In this document: positions 31,260-40,082 of the stretch, one piece after another | How positions within the stretch are numbered: the stretch's first letter is position 1 | Layout of the letters: every line of letters begins with the position of its first letter | Assembly (NCBI RefSeq): GCF_024722015.1 | Contig: NZ_JANQBD010000026.1 | Location: 1 to 64,000 of the forward strand | Reading direction: 5' to 3' | Source of the DNA: Paenibacillus radicis (ex Xue et al. 2023) | GTDB taxonomy: Bacteria; Bacillota; Bacilli; Paenibacillales; NBRC-103111 | DNA: 64,000 nucleotides | Made by a program: the position numbers and the translations under genes | The notes under the pieces: model-generated | Databases searched by the model: none | What the model saw: the letters and a program-made list of their open reading frames with translations, nothing else | What the model was told of the DNA's origin: nothing

Positions 31260-33038
31260 GTGAAAACAAATAAAATGATAATAACCCTCGCCGCAGCTGT
31301 ACTTAGTCTGCTTATCAGCCTGCCGTTCAGCGCATTTGCCGCCCCTGCTGCCGGTGATACCAAAATTGATGCTGTGCTTTCTGTAGATGTCAGCAGCTCG
31401 ATGAACGAAAGCGATGTTAACAAAGTAAGCTACGAAGCGATGAAAATGTTTATCGACATGGCTTCGGTACAAGGAGATAAAGTAGGTGTGGTCGCTTATA
31501 CCGATCAGATTTTGCGGGAAAAGGCGCTGCTCAAAATCAATAGTGCACAGGATAAGCAGAATCTCAAATCATTTATAGACCAATTGACGAGAGGACCCTA
31601 TACAGATGTTGCAGTGGGGGTCAACGAAGCTGTAAAAATATTGGAATCCGGCGGGGGAGAGGCAGGCCATGTGCCGCTTATTGTCCTTCTGACGGATGGC
31701 AACAATTCGTTAAACACCGGCAAGACTCAGGAACAGTCCGATCAGATGCTCAATCAGGCTGTGAAAAAGGCGAAGGAAAAGAACATCCCCATTTACACGA
31801 TCGGCTTGAACGCGGATGGAAAGTTGAACAAGGATGCGCTTGAGCGGATCTCGAACGAGACGGGGGGCAAGCTGTTTATTACAAGCACAGCGGACAATTT
31901 GCCGAAAATCTTGAGTGAGATTTATGCGAGCCATTTGAAGCTGAAGGTTGTGCCTTTAACTGGGTTTACCGCGAATGGCGATTTCCAGGACGTGACGGTG
32001 AATATCCCGAATGCGAGTGTACTGGAGGCTAATATTTCGATTATGTCCTCCAAACCGGTAGAAGTAAAGCTGGTCAATCCGGCTGGCCAGGAGCAGACGA
32101 TTCCGTCTGATAAAATTGTATTTTCGTCCTCCTCTGCCTATACGTTAATTAAGCTTTTGAGTCCAGCGCAAGGGGATTGGAAGCTTAGAATTAAAGGTGT
32201 TCCGAAAGAAAAAATCGATATTAATTTAATTTATAACTACGATGTGCAGGTGTCGATGGAACTTTCATCGTCTATATCATATAAGCCCGGGGATGCTGTG
32301 CCGGTTAAAGCCTATCTTCAAGCCAACGGGCAGAAGGCAACAGATGCCAGTTTATATAAAAATGCGAAGGCAACGCTGCTTGTAACCGATCTCGATACGA
32401 AGAAAACTTCAGAAGTTCCGCTCACCACGGCAGCACAGGGCTTTGAAGGTACAATGAAGGTGGCTGAAGCGCATGACTATGAAGTGAAAGTAAAGGTGGA
32501 GGATGCGAATTTCGTGCGCGAATCGCAGCCGGCATCCATTTCAGCGAAAAAGGCAGGAGCAGCGCCTGCGCCGACTGCTCCAAGCACCACACCAGCCGAA
32601 GGGAGCAGCGCTACACTGATCACTCCGATTGCATGGATCGGTGGGGCATTGCTGCTGTTGATTGCGGCAGCATTATTCGCACTATCCATGTGGAAAAAGG
32701 CCAATAAAGGCTTTTTCGGGCAAATGGTTGTGGAAGTGAAGGACGAGGACACAGGGGATCGGACGAGCCCGCAATACCGGAAGCTGAACGCATTCAAGGG
32801 TAAGGTTGATTTGCATCAATTGCTGCAGCTGGCGCCTGAGTTTGCTGAGACGAAGCAGATTATTTTTAAGCCCGGCCCCGGAGATACAATCGTTCTGTAC
32901 AATCAATCCAGCTGCATCATTGAAAAAGGCGGCCGTGTGTTTGATGCCGTGCAGGGCAAGGAGCTTAAGAATAACGACCGAATCAAAATTTCGCTTCAAA
33001 ACGTAAATAAATCCGTAACTGTAGAATATTTGAAATAA
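31260..33038 (+). CDS. VWA-domain surface protein with single TM and cytosolic tail
   Basis: This 592-residue protein has a signal peptide at about 1-28 (ending PFSAFA-AP). Its external von Willebrand A domain (about 35-220) has the metal-ion site DVSSSMNES (43-51), the second-loop threonine region PYTDVAVG and PLIVLLTDGNNS. Residues about 220-430 form two beta-sandwich segments, followed by a Pro/Thr spacer. One TM helix (about 453-476) leads to a cytosolic domain of about 115 residues (GFFGQMVVEVKDEDTGDR to the end) that could be FHA-like. VWA domains bind protein ligands through Mg2+. The GTG start follows GGAGG by 8 bases. It heads the rightward operon. The tubulin-like gene begins 22 bp after it. 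Confidence 0.85.
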   Translation: MKTNKMIITLAAAVLSLLISLPFSAFAAPAAGDTKIDAVLSVDVSSSMNESDVNKVSYEAMKMFIDMASVQGDKVGVVAYTDQILREKALLKINSAQDKQNLKSFIDQLTRGPYTDVAVGVNEAVKILESGGGEAGHVPLIVLLTDGNNSLNTGKTQEQSDQMLNQAVKKAKEKNIPIYTIGLNADGKLNKDALERISNETGGKLFITSTADNLPKILSEIYASHLKLKVVPLTGFTANGDFQDVTVNIPNASVLEANISIMSSKPVEVKLVNPAGQEQTIPSDKIVFSSSSAYTLIKLLSPAQGDWKLRIKGVPKEKIDINLIYNYDVQVSMELSSSISYKPGDAVPVKAYLQANGQKATDASLYKNAKATLLVTDLDTKKTSEVPLTTAAQGFEGTMKVAEAHDYEVKVKVEDANFVRESQPASISAKKAGAAPAPTAPSTTPAEGSSATLITPIAWIGGALLLLIAAALFALSMWKKANKGFFGQMVVEVKDEDTGDRTSPQYRKLNAFKGKVDLHQLLQLAPEFAETKQIIFKPGPGDTIVLYNQSSCIIEKGGRVFDAVQGKELKNNDRIKISLQNVNKSVTVEYLK

Positions 33039-33060
33039 TTTGAATGCAGGAGGCAACCTT

Positions 33061-36000
33061 ATGAAAGCAGTTGTAAGAGAGCATATTCAACAGCTGGACG
33101 TGTCTTTGGGCGGTGGCATCATTAGTGATAAGATTCGCGTGGATACGATCGACAACCCGATGCTCGTCATTGGTCTTGGCGGTACGGGAATTGATGCGCT
33201 TCTACGCCTTAAATATCAGATTAACCGCAGATTTAAGCTACCTGAGGATCCCTTTACGAAGAAAAAGAAAGAGAAGCCGAATAATGTCGAGTTTCTCGCT
33301 TTGGAAACCAATGAGCATGACCGCAATAAGAAATACAAAGGGATCGGTCTTGATCCGTTGACTGAATTCGTGCTGCTGTCTAATGCCGAGATCGGCAGTG
33401 TGCTGCAGAACCGCAGTATTTTGGAGCCGTATATTAGGGAGTGGCTGTCTCCTGAGTTGACGATTACGGACGGGATTAATGGAGCTTCAGGTGTACGGCA
33501 GGCAGGCCGCTTGCTGTTATTCACGAAGATCGTGCAGGTTGTGCAGACGATAGAACGGAAGATCAAGTCATTGTCTGTCGGAACGAACAAGAAGCTGATG
33601 GTGTTCCTGCTTACGGGTCTGTCCGGTGGAACTGGAAGCGGCTGTTTCCTCGATATTTCGTATATCGTCAGAGGCATTATCGAGCGCGATTATGGCTCTG
33701 CCGGCGTAGATAAGGTGAATGTGCTCGGCTATCTTTTTACTCCGGATGTGAATCTGGCTAATAAGAGCTTGACCGAGCATTCACGCGAATATATCCGTAA
33801 GAACGGCTATGCTGCTATGAAGGAATTGGATTACTGGATGAACGTGGATGAGCGGAATGAGCGGTTTAAGCAGCAATATGCCAATATTTTGAATGTGAAC
33901 TCGCCTATGCCGCCGTTTAATCTGGCCCATCTCATTTCGGCTACGAACTTGGAAGGCAAGCTGCTTGAAAATGCATACGATTATTGCATGAACGTGACGG
34001 CCGAAAATATTACGAACTTCATGGCAAGCGAGGACAAGCAGTCCGGCGAGGAATTTGCCATTCATGACTATATAAGCAACATTCGTACGAACATTAACCA
34101 AATGCCCAAAACCTATGCGGCCAATTACCAATACAACATCCTGGGTGCGTCCTCTGCCGTGCTGCCGATTGAAGAAATGACGACTTATTTGGCTTTCAAG
34201 GTGTTCAAGCGGATGGAGAAAATGTTCGATGCTGGCCCGTCCCAAGAGGATGTGGAGAAGCTGGCGCATAAGCTGGGCATCGACCCTGACTCTGTGCATC
34301 GTGAATTTGGCAAACGGGTTCCCGAGCCGATTCCCGGCTACCAGAACAGCGAGCGAATGAGCTACAGCAATGTGATTAAACAGCAGGTGGTTAACATTGA
34401 TACCGAGTTGGAGCAAAGCTTCCTGTCGCGAGCGCGCGAGGAATACATTAAAAGCCGGAGGCAGCTTCCAGGGCAGCTGAAAGAAGGCTTCACCGAGCAG
34501 ATTACCAAAATGTTCCGCAATCCTGAACAGGGGCCGTTCTATGTTTCTCGTATTATTTTGCAGGATAAAGGCTTTTGTCTTCTTAAGCTGATTTCTTCTT
34601 ATATTGAGGCTTTAAAAGAAAGCATCTACCGCATTCCGCGGGATATTGAGTCTGCAGAAGAGCAATCATTGCAAAAAATGACCGAGGCTCGCAGCGCCTT
34701 TATCTCCAAGGATAAGAAAAAGGATGCCTTCATAGAGGCCAAAATTCAGGAATTTCTGCTGCATGCCGACCGTGAGCGAATGGAGCAGATGGTTGAGTTT
34801 TATGAGGATTTATATACTTTGATCAATGATGAGAATTCGCGCATTTATCAGGTATTTTCGGAGCTGCTAAGCGAGCTTAATAAAATATTCGAGAAGAACG
34901 GCCGAATTCTGGCCAACGGTGCAGAGGAAGTAGATCATAAAGGCAACCGTACCTATTATTGGAACGTTGTAAGTGTTCCGGACATTGCCAAATTAGTTGG
35001 AGATGTAACCAACGAGAAAAATGTGAATGATCTGATCCGGGATTTCACGAATGAAATGCTCATCAAATCGAACCAATGGATTAAAGAGCAGGAAGTGGAC
35101 GTTATCAGCTCGATCTCCGAGTTTTTGACCGATCATTTTGGCGATTTAATTACGAAGTCGATGGAAGAATATTTGGTTATTAAATATGGTCATGAGGATT
35201 CAATCGAAAAGCTGGTAGAGTCCAAAATATCGGGACGTCTGTATGAGGAAGCCAAGCCGGTCTTCCATCTGAGCAACAGCTCGGGTAATTTTAACTTCCC
35301 TTCGTGGGGGTTTGTATCCGTACCTGTAAAGGCACCGAACATTTTTAAAGGTATACGTAATTTCCAGGATAATGCGATTGCTAATTCACGGTTTACAATT
35401 AAGGAAAGTGAAGTCAAAAACCGTATTTTCTGGCTGAACACGCAGAACGGCATTCCGCTGTTCCTGTACACGCCGATGAAGGTATATGAAGAAAGCTATG
35501 AAAGAACGATTCTTGAGCCCGAAGGCATTGGCCGCCATCTGGTCCAAACAGATAAGGTGAACTGGACGTATTTGCCGTCTCCAATTCCAGAGAAATCCTG
35601 GGGAGACACTTACGAGAACAATCGGGTCAAAAAATATAATGCCGAGGTGCGTTTCTCCTTCGAGAGGGCACTCGCGCTTCGTGTTATTCGTGAAAAAGGT
35701 GAGGATAGCGGTACGATCAACCGTTACGAATGCTTATTTACGAAGCCATTCGATCTGAATCGCTGGCTGGAAGCTTACTCTCTTCAGCTATCGGCTTCGA
35801 AGCCTAATCTCGGTGAGCTACAGCGCTGTGTCGGCGACTTAAAGCGTTATATGGCTGAAGGGCTGGAAGCTGAGAGCCGCAAGGATATTTTTGGCAGTGT
35901 AAATTTGGATATGGCTAAGGAAAATTTGATCCGCTCGCCAGAGCTGTTGAGGCTGGTCAAAGAGGAACTCCGCAAATACGATCGGATCGCCGATAAGATA

Positions 36001-36450
36001 GCTGAGCTTGAGAAGCTGCTTAATGCCTATAAGGACGAAGAGAAGCTGATTGCAAACTTTATCGAAGCCATGTATACCGGGGTTATTACGAAGAAAGGTG
36101 CGCTTTACGTGTACGACCATGATGCTGAAGAAGATCCGTGGGAGCCTTTCATCAACCTGATGCAAGTTAACAAATTTGTGGAGTACGAGATTTATACCAA
36201 GCTCCGCGGCTTGGATGAGAAGCGCCAGAGCATCCTGCAGCGCAAAGCTGCGAAACGCAGCCAGCAGTTGACTGCGTCAGAGGATATCGGCAGCTTGGTC
36301 TCCTTGCTGCGTGACATGGCGGGATCTTATCAAGAGTCGAAAACGGCACTCGACTATGACCGCGCCGAGCTTGCGGATGGTGAAGAAATGTACCAATTCT
36401 ACAAGCAAATCTCCACCAAAGTCAGCGATATGGTTAGAAGCCTGAAATAA
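33061..36450 (+). CDS. Tubulin/FtsZ-like GTPase (Tubulin_2-type), large
   Basis: This 1129-residue protein contains the two glycine loops of the tubulin/FtsZ superfamily: MLVIGLGGTGIDALLRL (about 34-50, T1 position) and the T4 signature TGLSGGTGSGCFLDI (186-200). It also has SGVRQAGRLLLF and the VNVLGYLFTPDVN strand expected in a GTPase core. The remaining 850 residues are largely helical with charged coiled-coil-like stretches, far longer than FtsZ (about 380) or TubZ. It most resembles the tubulin-like Tubulin_2 family of bacterial multigene loci with VWA proteins. GTP-dependent polymerisation is inferred from the loops. MKAVVREH follows AGGAGG by 8 bases. Confidence 0.85.
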   Translation: MKAVVREHIQQLDVSLGGGIISDKIRVDTIDNPMLVIGLGGTGIDALLRLKYQINRRFKLPEDPFTKKKKEKPNNVEFLALETNEHDRNKKYKGIGLDPLTEFVLLSNAEIGSVLQNRSILEPYIREWLSPELTITDGINGASGVRQAGRLLLFTKIVQVVQTIERKIKSLSVGTNKKLMVFLLTGLSGGTGSGCFLDISYIVRGIIERDYGSAGVDKVNVLGYLFTPDVNLANKSLTEHSREYIRKNGYAAMKELDYWMNVDERNERFKQQYANILNVNSPMPPFNLAHLISATNLEGKLLENAYDYCMNVTAENITNFMASEDKQSGEEFAIHDYISNIRTNINQMPKTYAANYQYNILGASSAVLPIEEMTTYLAFKVFKRMEKMFDAGPSQEDVEKLAHKLGIDPDSVHREFGKRVPEPIPGYQNSERMSYSNVIKQQVVNIDTELEQSFLSRAREEYIKSRRQLPGQLKEGFTEQITKMFRNPEQGPFYVSRIILQDKGFCLLKLISSYIEALKESIYRIPRDIESAEEQSLQKMTEARSAFISKDKKKDAFIEAKIQEFLLHADRERMEQMVEFYEDLYTLINDENSRIYQVFSELLSELNKIFEKNGRILANGAEEVDHKGNRTYYWNVVSVPDIAKLVGDVTNEKNVNDLIRDFTNEMLIKSNQWIKEQEVDVISSISEFLTDHFGDLITKSMEEYLVIKYGHEDSIEKLVESKISGRLYEEAKPVFHLSNSSGNFNFPSWGFVSVPVKAPNIFKGIRNFQDNAIANSRFTIKESEVKNRIFWLNTQNGIPLFLYTPMKVYEESYERTILEPEGIGRHLVQTDKVNWTYLPSPIPEKSWGDTYENNRVKKYNAEVRFSFERALALRVIREKGEDSGTINRYECLFTKPFDLNRWLEAYSLQLSASKPNLGELQRCVGDLKRYMAEGLEAESRKDIFGSVNLDMAKENLIRSPELLRLVKEELRKYDRIADKIAELEKLLNAYKDEEKLIANFIEAMYTGVITKKGALYVYDHDAEEDPWEPFINLMQVNKFVEYEIYTKLRGLDEKRQSILQRKAAKRSQQLTASEDIGSLVSLLRDMAGSYQESKTALDYDRAELADGEEMYQFYKQISTKVSDMVRSLK

Positions 36451-36538
36451 ATGTTTTACCCTACGGTCTGCTGCTGTTAGTTGTATGATTAATTTGTAGG
36501 TCTACAGTGGTTATTGAATTGGATAGTACTTATGAGTG

Positions 36539-36845
36539 CTATCCCTTAGACTCAGGGAGTGAAGCGTTTTGGATCGCTTATGGTTACTATCCCTTAGACT
36601 CAGGGTGAGAATTGTTTTGGGATTGCTTACGGTTACTATCCGTTAGGCTCAGGGAGTGATGTGTTTTGGGCTTGCTTATGGGTATTATCCCTTAGACTCA
36701 GGACGTAAAGTGTTTGGGATCGCTTATGGACACTATCCCTTAGACTCAGGGAGTAAAGTGTTTGGGATCGCTTATGGACACTATCCCTTAGACTCAGGGA
36801 GTGAAGTGTTTTGGATCGCTTATGAACACTATCCCTTAGACTCAG
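36539..36845. repeat. 48-49 bp tandem repeat, 6.4 copies
   Basis: Units start at 36539, 36587, 36636, 36685, 36733, 36781 and 36829 (last one partial). Each begins CTATCCCTTAGACTCAGGG and ends GGATCGCTTATGGACA or similar. The inner copies are most alike. The 48-bp period equals 16 codons, so periodic frames open on both strands (for example VFGIAYGHYPLDSGS on +). The two 49-bp units break the frame and there is no ribosome binding site, so I regard them as non-coding. It lies inside the operon, 89 bp after the tubulin-like gene. Confidence 0.9.
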
Positions 36846-36903
36846 TTGAATAAGCACCATATGTGCCATTTTCCTTTGGTCACTCATTAGGAGCGGTGAA
36901 GTT

Positions 36904-37580
36904 AAGCGTGTCCCACAGGGACGGTAGCGCTGAAAGCACAATAGATACAAGGCAGCACAAACAAAGCTCCCCCACCAAGTCTTTAGAGGGTGTCCAGAGG
37001 GCAGAGCCCTTGGGGCCCTCCCTGTAGGGAGGGTTTGGGAGGGTAAAAACATGGTTAAGCGTGTCCCACAGGGACGGTAGCGCTGAAAGCACAATAGATA
37101 CAAAGCAGCTCAAACAGAGCTCTCCCACCAAGCTCTTCGAGGGTGTCCAGAGGGCAGAGCCCTTGGAGCCCTCCCTGGAGGGAGGGTTTGGGAGGGTAAA
37201 GACAAGGTAAAGCGTGTCCCGCAGGGACGGTAGCGCTGAAAGCACAATAGATACAAGACAGCTCAAACAGAGCTCCCCCACCTAGCCCTTCGAGGGTGTC
37301 CAGAGGGCAGAGCCCTTGGGGCCCTCCCTATAGGGAGGGTTTGGGAGGGTAAATAGCACAATAGATACAAGACGGCTCAAACAAAGCTCCCCCACCAAGC
37401 TCTTCGAGGGTGTCCAGAGGGCAGAGCCCTTGGGGCCCTCCCTATAGGGAGGGTTTGGGAGGGTAAATAGAACAATAGATACAATACAGCTCAAACAGAG
37501 CTCCCCCACCAAGCTCTACGAGGGTGTCCAGAGGGCGGAGCCCTTGGAGCCCTCCCTATAGGGAGGGTTTGGGAGGGTAA
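36904..37580. repeat. Five-copy array of a 153/114-bp repeat
   Basis: Copies start at 36904, 37057, 37210, 37355 and 37469. The first three (about 145-153 bp) begin AAGCGTGTCCCACAGGGACG. The last two lack that 33-40 bp head. Each contains ACAATAGATACAA, CCACCAAGCTCT, GGGTGTCCAGAGGGC and the perfect hairpin CCCTCCCTATAGGGAGGG, followed by TTTGGGAGGG. Reverse-strand frames through it (GSALWTPSKSLVGELCL) are the spurious proteins often produced by such intergenic elements. Identity between copies is high, pointing to recent duplication. It occupies the gap between the tubulin-like gene and the 783-residue gene. Confidence 0.9.
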
Positions 37581-37676
37581 AAGCTTGAGCAATTGAGTGA
37601 CAAAATGTGTTTGAGAATTCGAATGTAAAAAAGCCCTTGAGGGCAGGGGTGTAATTAAGAAAGGCAGGGAAAAAGG

Positions 37677-40028
37677 ATGAATATTAAAGGGGAATTGGAT
37701 TCCTTTTCCAAACGATATGCCATGCAGATTGACAGCATGGGCAGTGATGGGGATGAGATGCGCAGCATCAATCATCCTGTCGTTTTTGTGTTTCTTGGTG
37801 ATCACTCAGCTGATGCTCTGGAGGCTGTGCATAGCTTAAACAGGACAAAGTGGAATAATTCTGCGGGCGTGGTTTATCTTCAGCTTGGAACCAAGCAGAC
37901 TGCGCCACTTGATAACGTATATGGCTGGAGCTTGCCCGCATCTGCGGAAAGCAAGCAAACCTTGCGCCCATCGATCCGGGAGCAATTTTATGCGGATGAA
38001 GCGAAGCGGCTGGAGCTGAATGTGACATTACGGCGAATGAACAGTCGTATAGCCGAATTCGGGCGGATGTACACGCATCTGCAGCGCTTGAATATTGCGA
38101 TTGTCACACGGCTCGACGATCCCTTTAATGTGCTGCTGCCAGAAATAGCTGTGCTGATGGAGACGATCTTCGGAGAGCAATTCCGCTCCGTTGTATTGGA
38201 TTTGTACGGTTTATTGGAGGAGAAGGCGGTAGGGGATGCTTTCGCTTTTCAATCCTCACTAGGCGTCAGCTTTCTTCGTGAACTGGATATGTACCAAGGT
38301 AGAGATTACACATTTGAGGGGATGCTGCAGTTGACCGGAGAGGGTGTATCACTTCCTGCCGCGCACTCCCCATCGCCATTATTTGATATGGTTTACTTGT
38401 TAAGCGACAAGGATGAACGCGGCATTTTTGCCGAGAATGGGATGCAGGGCAATTACGAAGCCATCTGCAATCTTAATCTGCTCAAAAACCGCAAATCGAA
38501 CAACGAGCTCGATCCGCAGCACGCAGTATACAATAACCAGCATTTTAAGCAGAATGCCACTCCTTCTGACGGCGATGGCCGCAGCTATGCATCGGCAGGC
38601 TTTTCTAAAATTACAAGACCCAGTCAGCCGGTTGCTTTGACCGTGCTTTATCATGTTTACCACCGCCTCATAGAGCGGATGCAGGAGAACGCGAGAATGG
38701 ATCGCGGAAGCATTCAGGAAATGTTAGAGCTGGAGCTTCATTACTGGGATCGTGACATTCTGTCACTGCTACCTGATCCACAGAAGGCTGTGGAAGGGAT
38801 GTTCAGTCTTTTACATAGTAAAATTTCATACGCTGAATTAATGACATTAACCTTGCGTCAAGCCGAGTCTGCTTTATATGGGGGTAATGCGCAGACCTTT
38901 TTTGAAACGAATGTAGTTCGAGGATTGGAAAGAGGTTTTGTGGAGAGCAACTTTGCCGGACGGTTGAAAATGCGACTGGAAAGCAAGGTCATCCGAAATT
39001 CGCTTTACGGATATTACAGCGCCTCCTTATGGACCTCATATGAAGAAAGCGGCAGTCTGATCAATGGAATTCGCGAGAAAGCGAAGGAAACGGCCAAGCT
39101 GCTGGAGCAAGGCAGAGCTGAGCTGGATCAAGTGTATGCGGAGCGTGTAGAGCAGCAGTCTTTTGCGAAAATGTCATTATGGGACCGATTCACGAACAAA
39201 GCCTCGGTCAAAGGCATGACACGCCCTTTTCTGGAGCTTGTGTATGGGATGAAGGTCGAGCTGCTGCTGCTGGAAATGAAGCTGCGGCTTCTGAATGCCT
39301 ATCTTCAGGAGCTGGAGGAGCTGCATGACAGGGCTCAGCCATTCGTGGAGCGGTTCCGCCAATTGGAAAAAACTTTGCACGAAGCAAGCCGGGGCAGTAT
39401 TTCGGTGACCAGCGATTACTTAGGCCGTAATATTAATGAATATTATGGTCACGCGGTGCAGGAAATTTTGACAGAGCTGGAGGGCCGCCGTGATGTACAG
39501 TTTTATTTTGACGAACGGCAGATGGGGAACCTTTCGCTGATGCTTGCAGAAGGGGAAGAGCATGTGCTTCAGCGGTTGATGGAGATGACTCGCAAGGAAG
39601 TGTTCAATCATCCCCTGTTTAACCAAACGTTCGAGGATGAGCTGTTGGAGCGCGCAAATGTGACGGCCGGCTATGAGAATCGCGAGGTCCTTTCGAAGGA
39701 GGATCTGTTCCGTGATTTGTACAGTACCTTGGAGAATGAAGCTGCAATCCGGGCTGATGTATATAACTCTACGCATAAGCACCGCTATGTTGAAAAATAT
39801 TTCTTTGGCGATTTTGACAGTGAATTTATTCGTTATGCATTCGCAGTCGATCAGGGCAGCAGGACTTACAAGCTTGGCTGTGTACAGGAAATGAAGCGAA
39901 GCGGGATTGAGAAGCTGAATGTAATGGGCGGCTTCCGGATCGAGGATCTGATGTATTACCGGAACGGCAAACGATATTATGATACGTATGTTCAGAATGG
40001 CTACAACTTTCACAGCATGGATATATAG
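37677..40028 (+). CDS. Degenerate tubulin-like paralogue (783 residues), unknown function
   Basis: No family is obvious at first sight, but its N-terminal 240 residues align by eye with the tubulin-like GTPase upstream. HPVVFVFLGDHSADALEAV matches NPMLVIGLGGTGIDALLRL. AIVTRLDDPFNVLLPEIAVL matches FLLTGLSGGTGSGCFLDISY. SLGVSFLRELDMY matches KNGYAAMKELDYW. The glycine loops needed for GTP are replaced (GDHSAD, RLDDPFN), so it should not bind GTP normally. Residues about 330-780 are helical with coiled-coil stretches. It may be the non-hydrolysing partner of the active protein, or a cap or adaptor. The start ATG at 37677 has AAAGGCAGGG 7 bases before it. Cytosolic. Confidence 0.65.
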   Translation: MNIKGELDSFSKRYAMQIDSMGSDGDEMRSINHPVVFVFLGDHSADALEAVHSLNRTKWNNSAGVVYLQLGTKQTAPLDNVYGWSLPASAESKQTLRPSIREQFYADEAKRLELNVTLRRMNSRIAEFGRMYTHLQRLNIAIVTRLDDPFNVLLPEIAVLMETIFGEQFRSVVLDLYGLLEEKAVGDAFAFQSSLGVSFLRELDMYQGRDYTFEGMLQLTGEGVSLPAAHSPSPLFDMVYLLSDKDERGIFAENGMQGNYEAICNLNLLKNRKSNNELDPQHAVYNNQHFKQNATPSDGDGRSYASAGFSKITRPSQPVALTVLYHVYHRLIERMQENARMDRGSIQEMLELELHYWDRDILSLLPDPQKAVEGMFSLLHSKISYAELMTLTLRQAESALYGGNAQTFFETNVVRGLERGFVESNFAGRLKMRLESKVIRNSLYGYYSASLWTSYEESGSLINGIREKAKETAKLLEQGRAELDQVYAERVEQQSFAKMSLWDRFTNKASVKGMTRPFLELVYGMKVELLLLEMKLRLLNAYLQELEELHDRAQPFVERFRQLEKTLHEASRGSISVTSDYLGRNINEYYGHAVQEILTELEGRRDVQFYFDERQMGNLSLMLAEGEEHVLQRLMEMTRKEVFNHPLFNQTFEDELLERANVTAGYENREVLSKEDLFRDLYSTLENEAAIRADVYNSTHKHRYVEKYFFGDFDSEFIRYAFAVDQGSRTYKLGCVQEMKRSGIEKLNVMGGFRIEDLMYYRNGKRYYDTYVQNGYNFHSMDI

Positions 40029-40082
40029 CAAAAGGTAATAAAGGAAGATAGAGAGACGCTTGAAAAAAAGGGGGCATGGCCG

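Noticed and set aside
33781..34416. 211-codon reverse ORF in the tubulin-like gene
   Set aside because: Antisense shadow with His/Arg/Val bias; no regulatory signals.
36539..36845. Possible CRISPR array
   Set aside because: Whole 48-bp units repeat head to tail with no unique spacers and no cas genes nearby.
36636..37512. Several periodic reverse and forward ORFs in the repeat arrays
   Set aside because: Frames shift between units, no ribosome binding sites, and the translated strings are typical of spurious calls on intergenic repeats.
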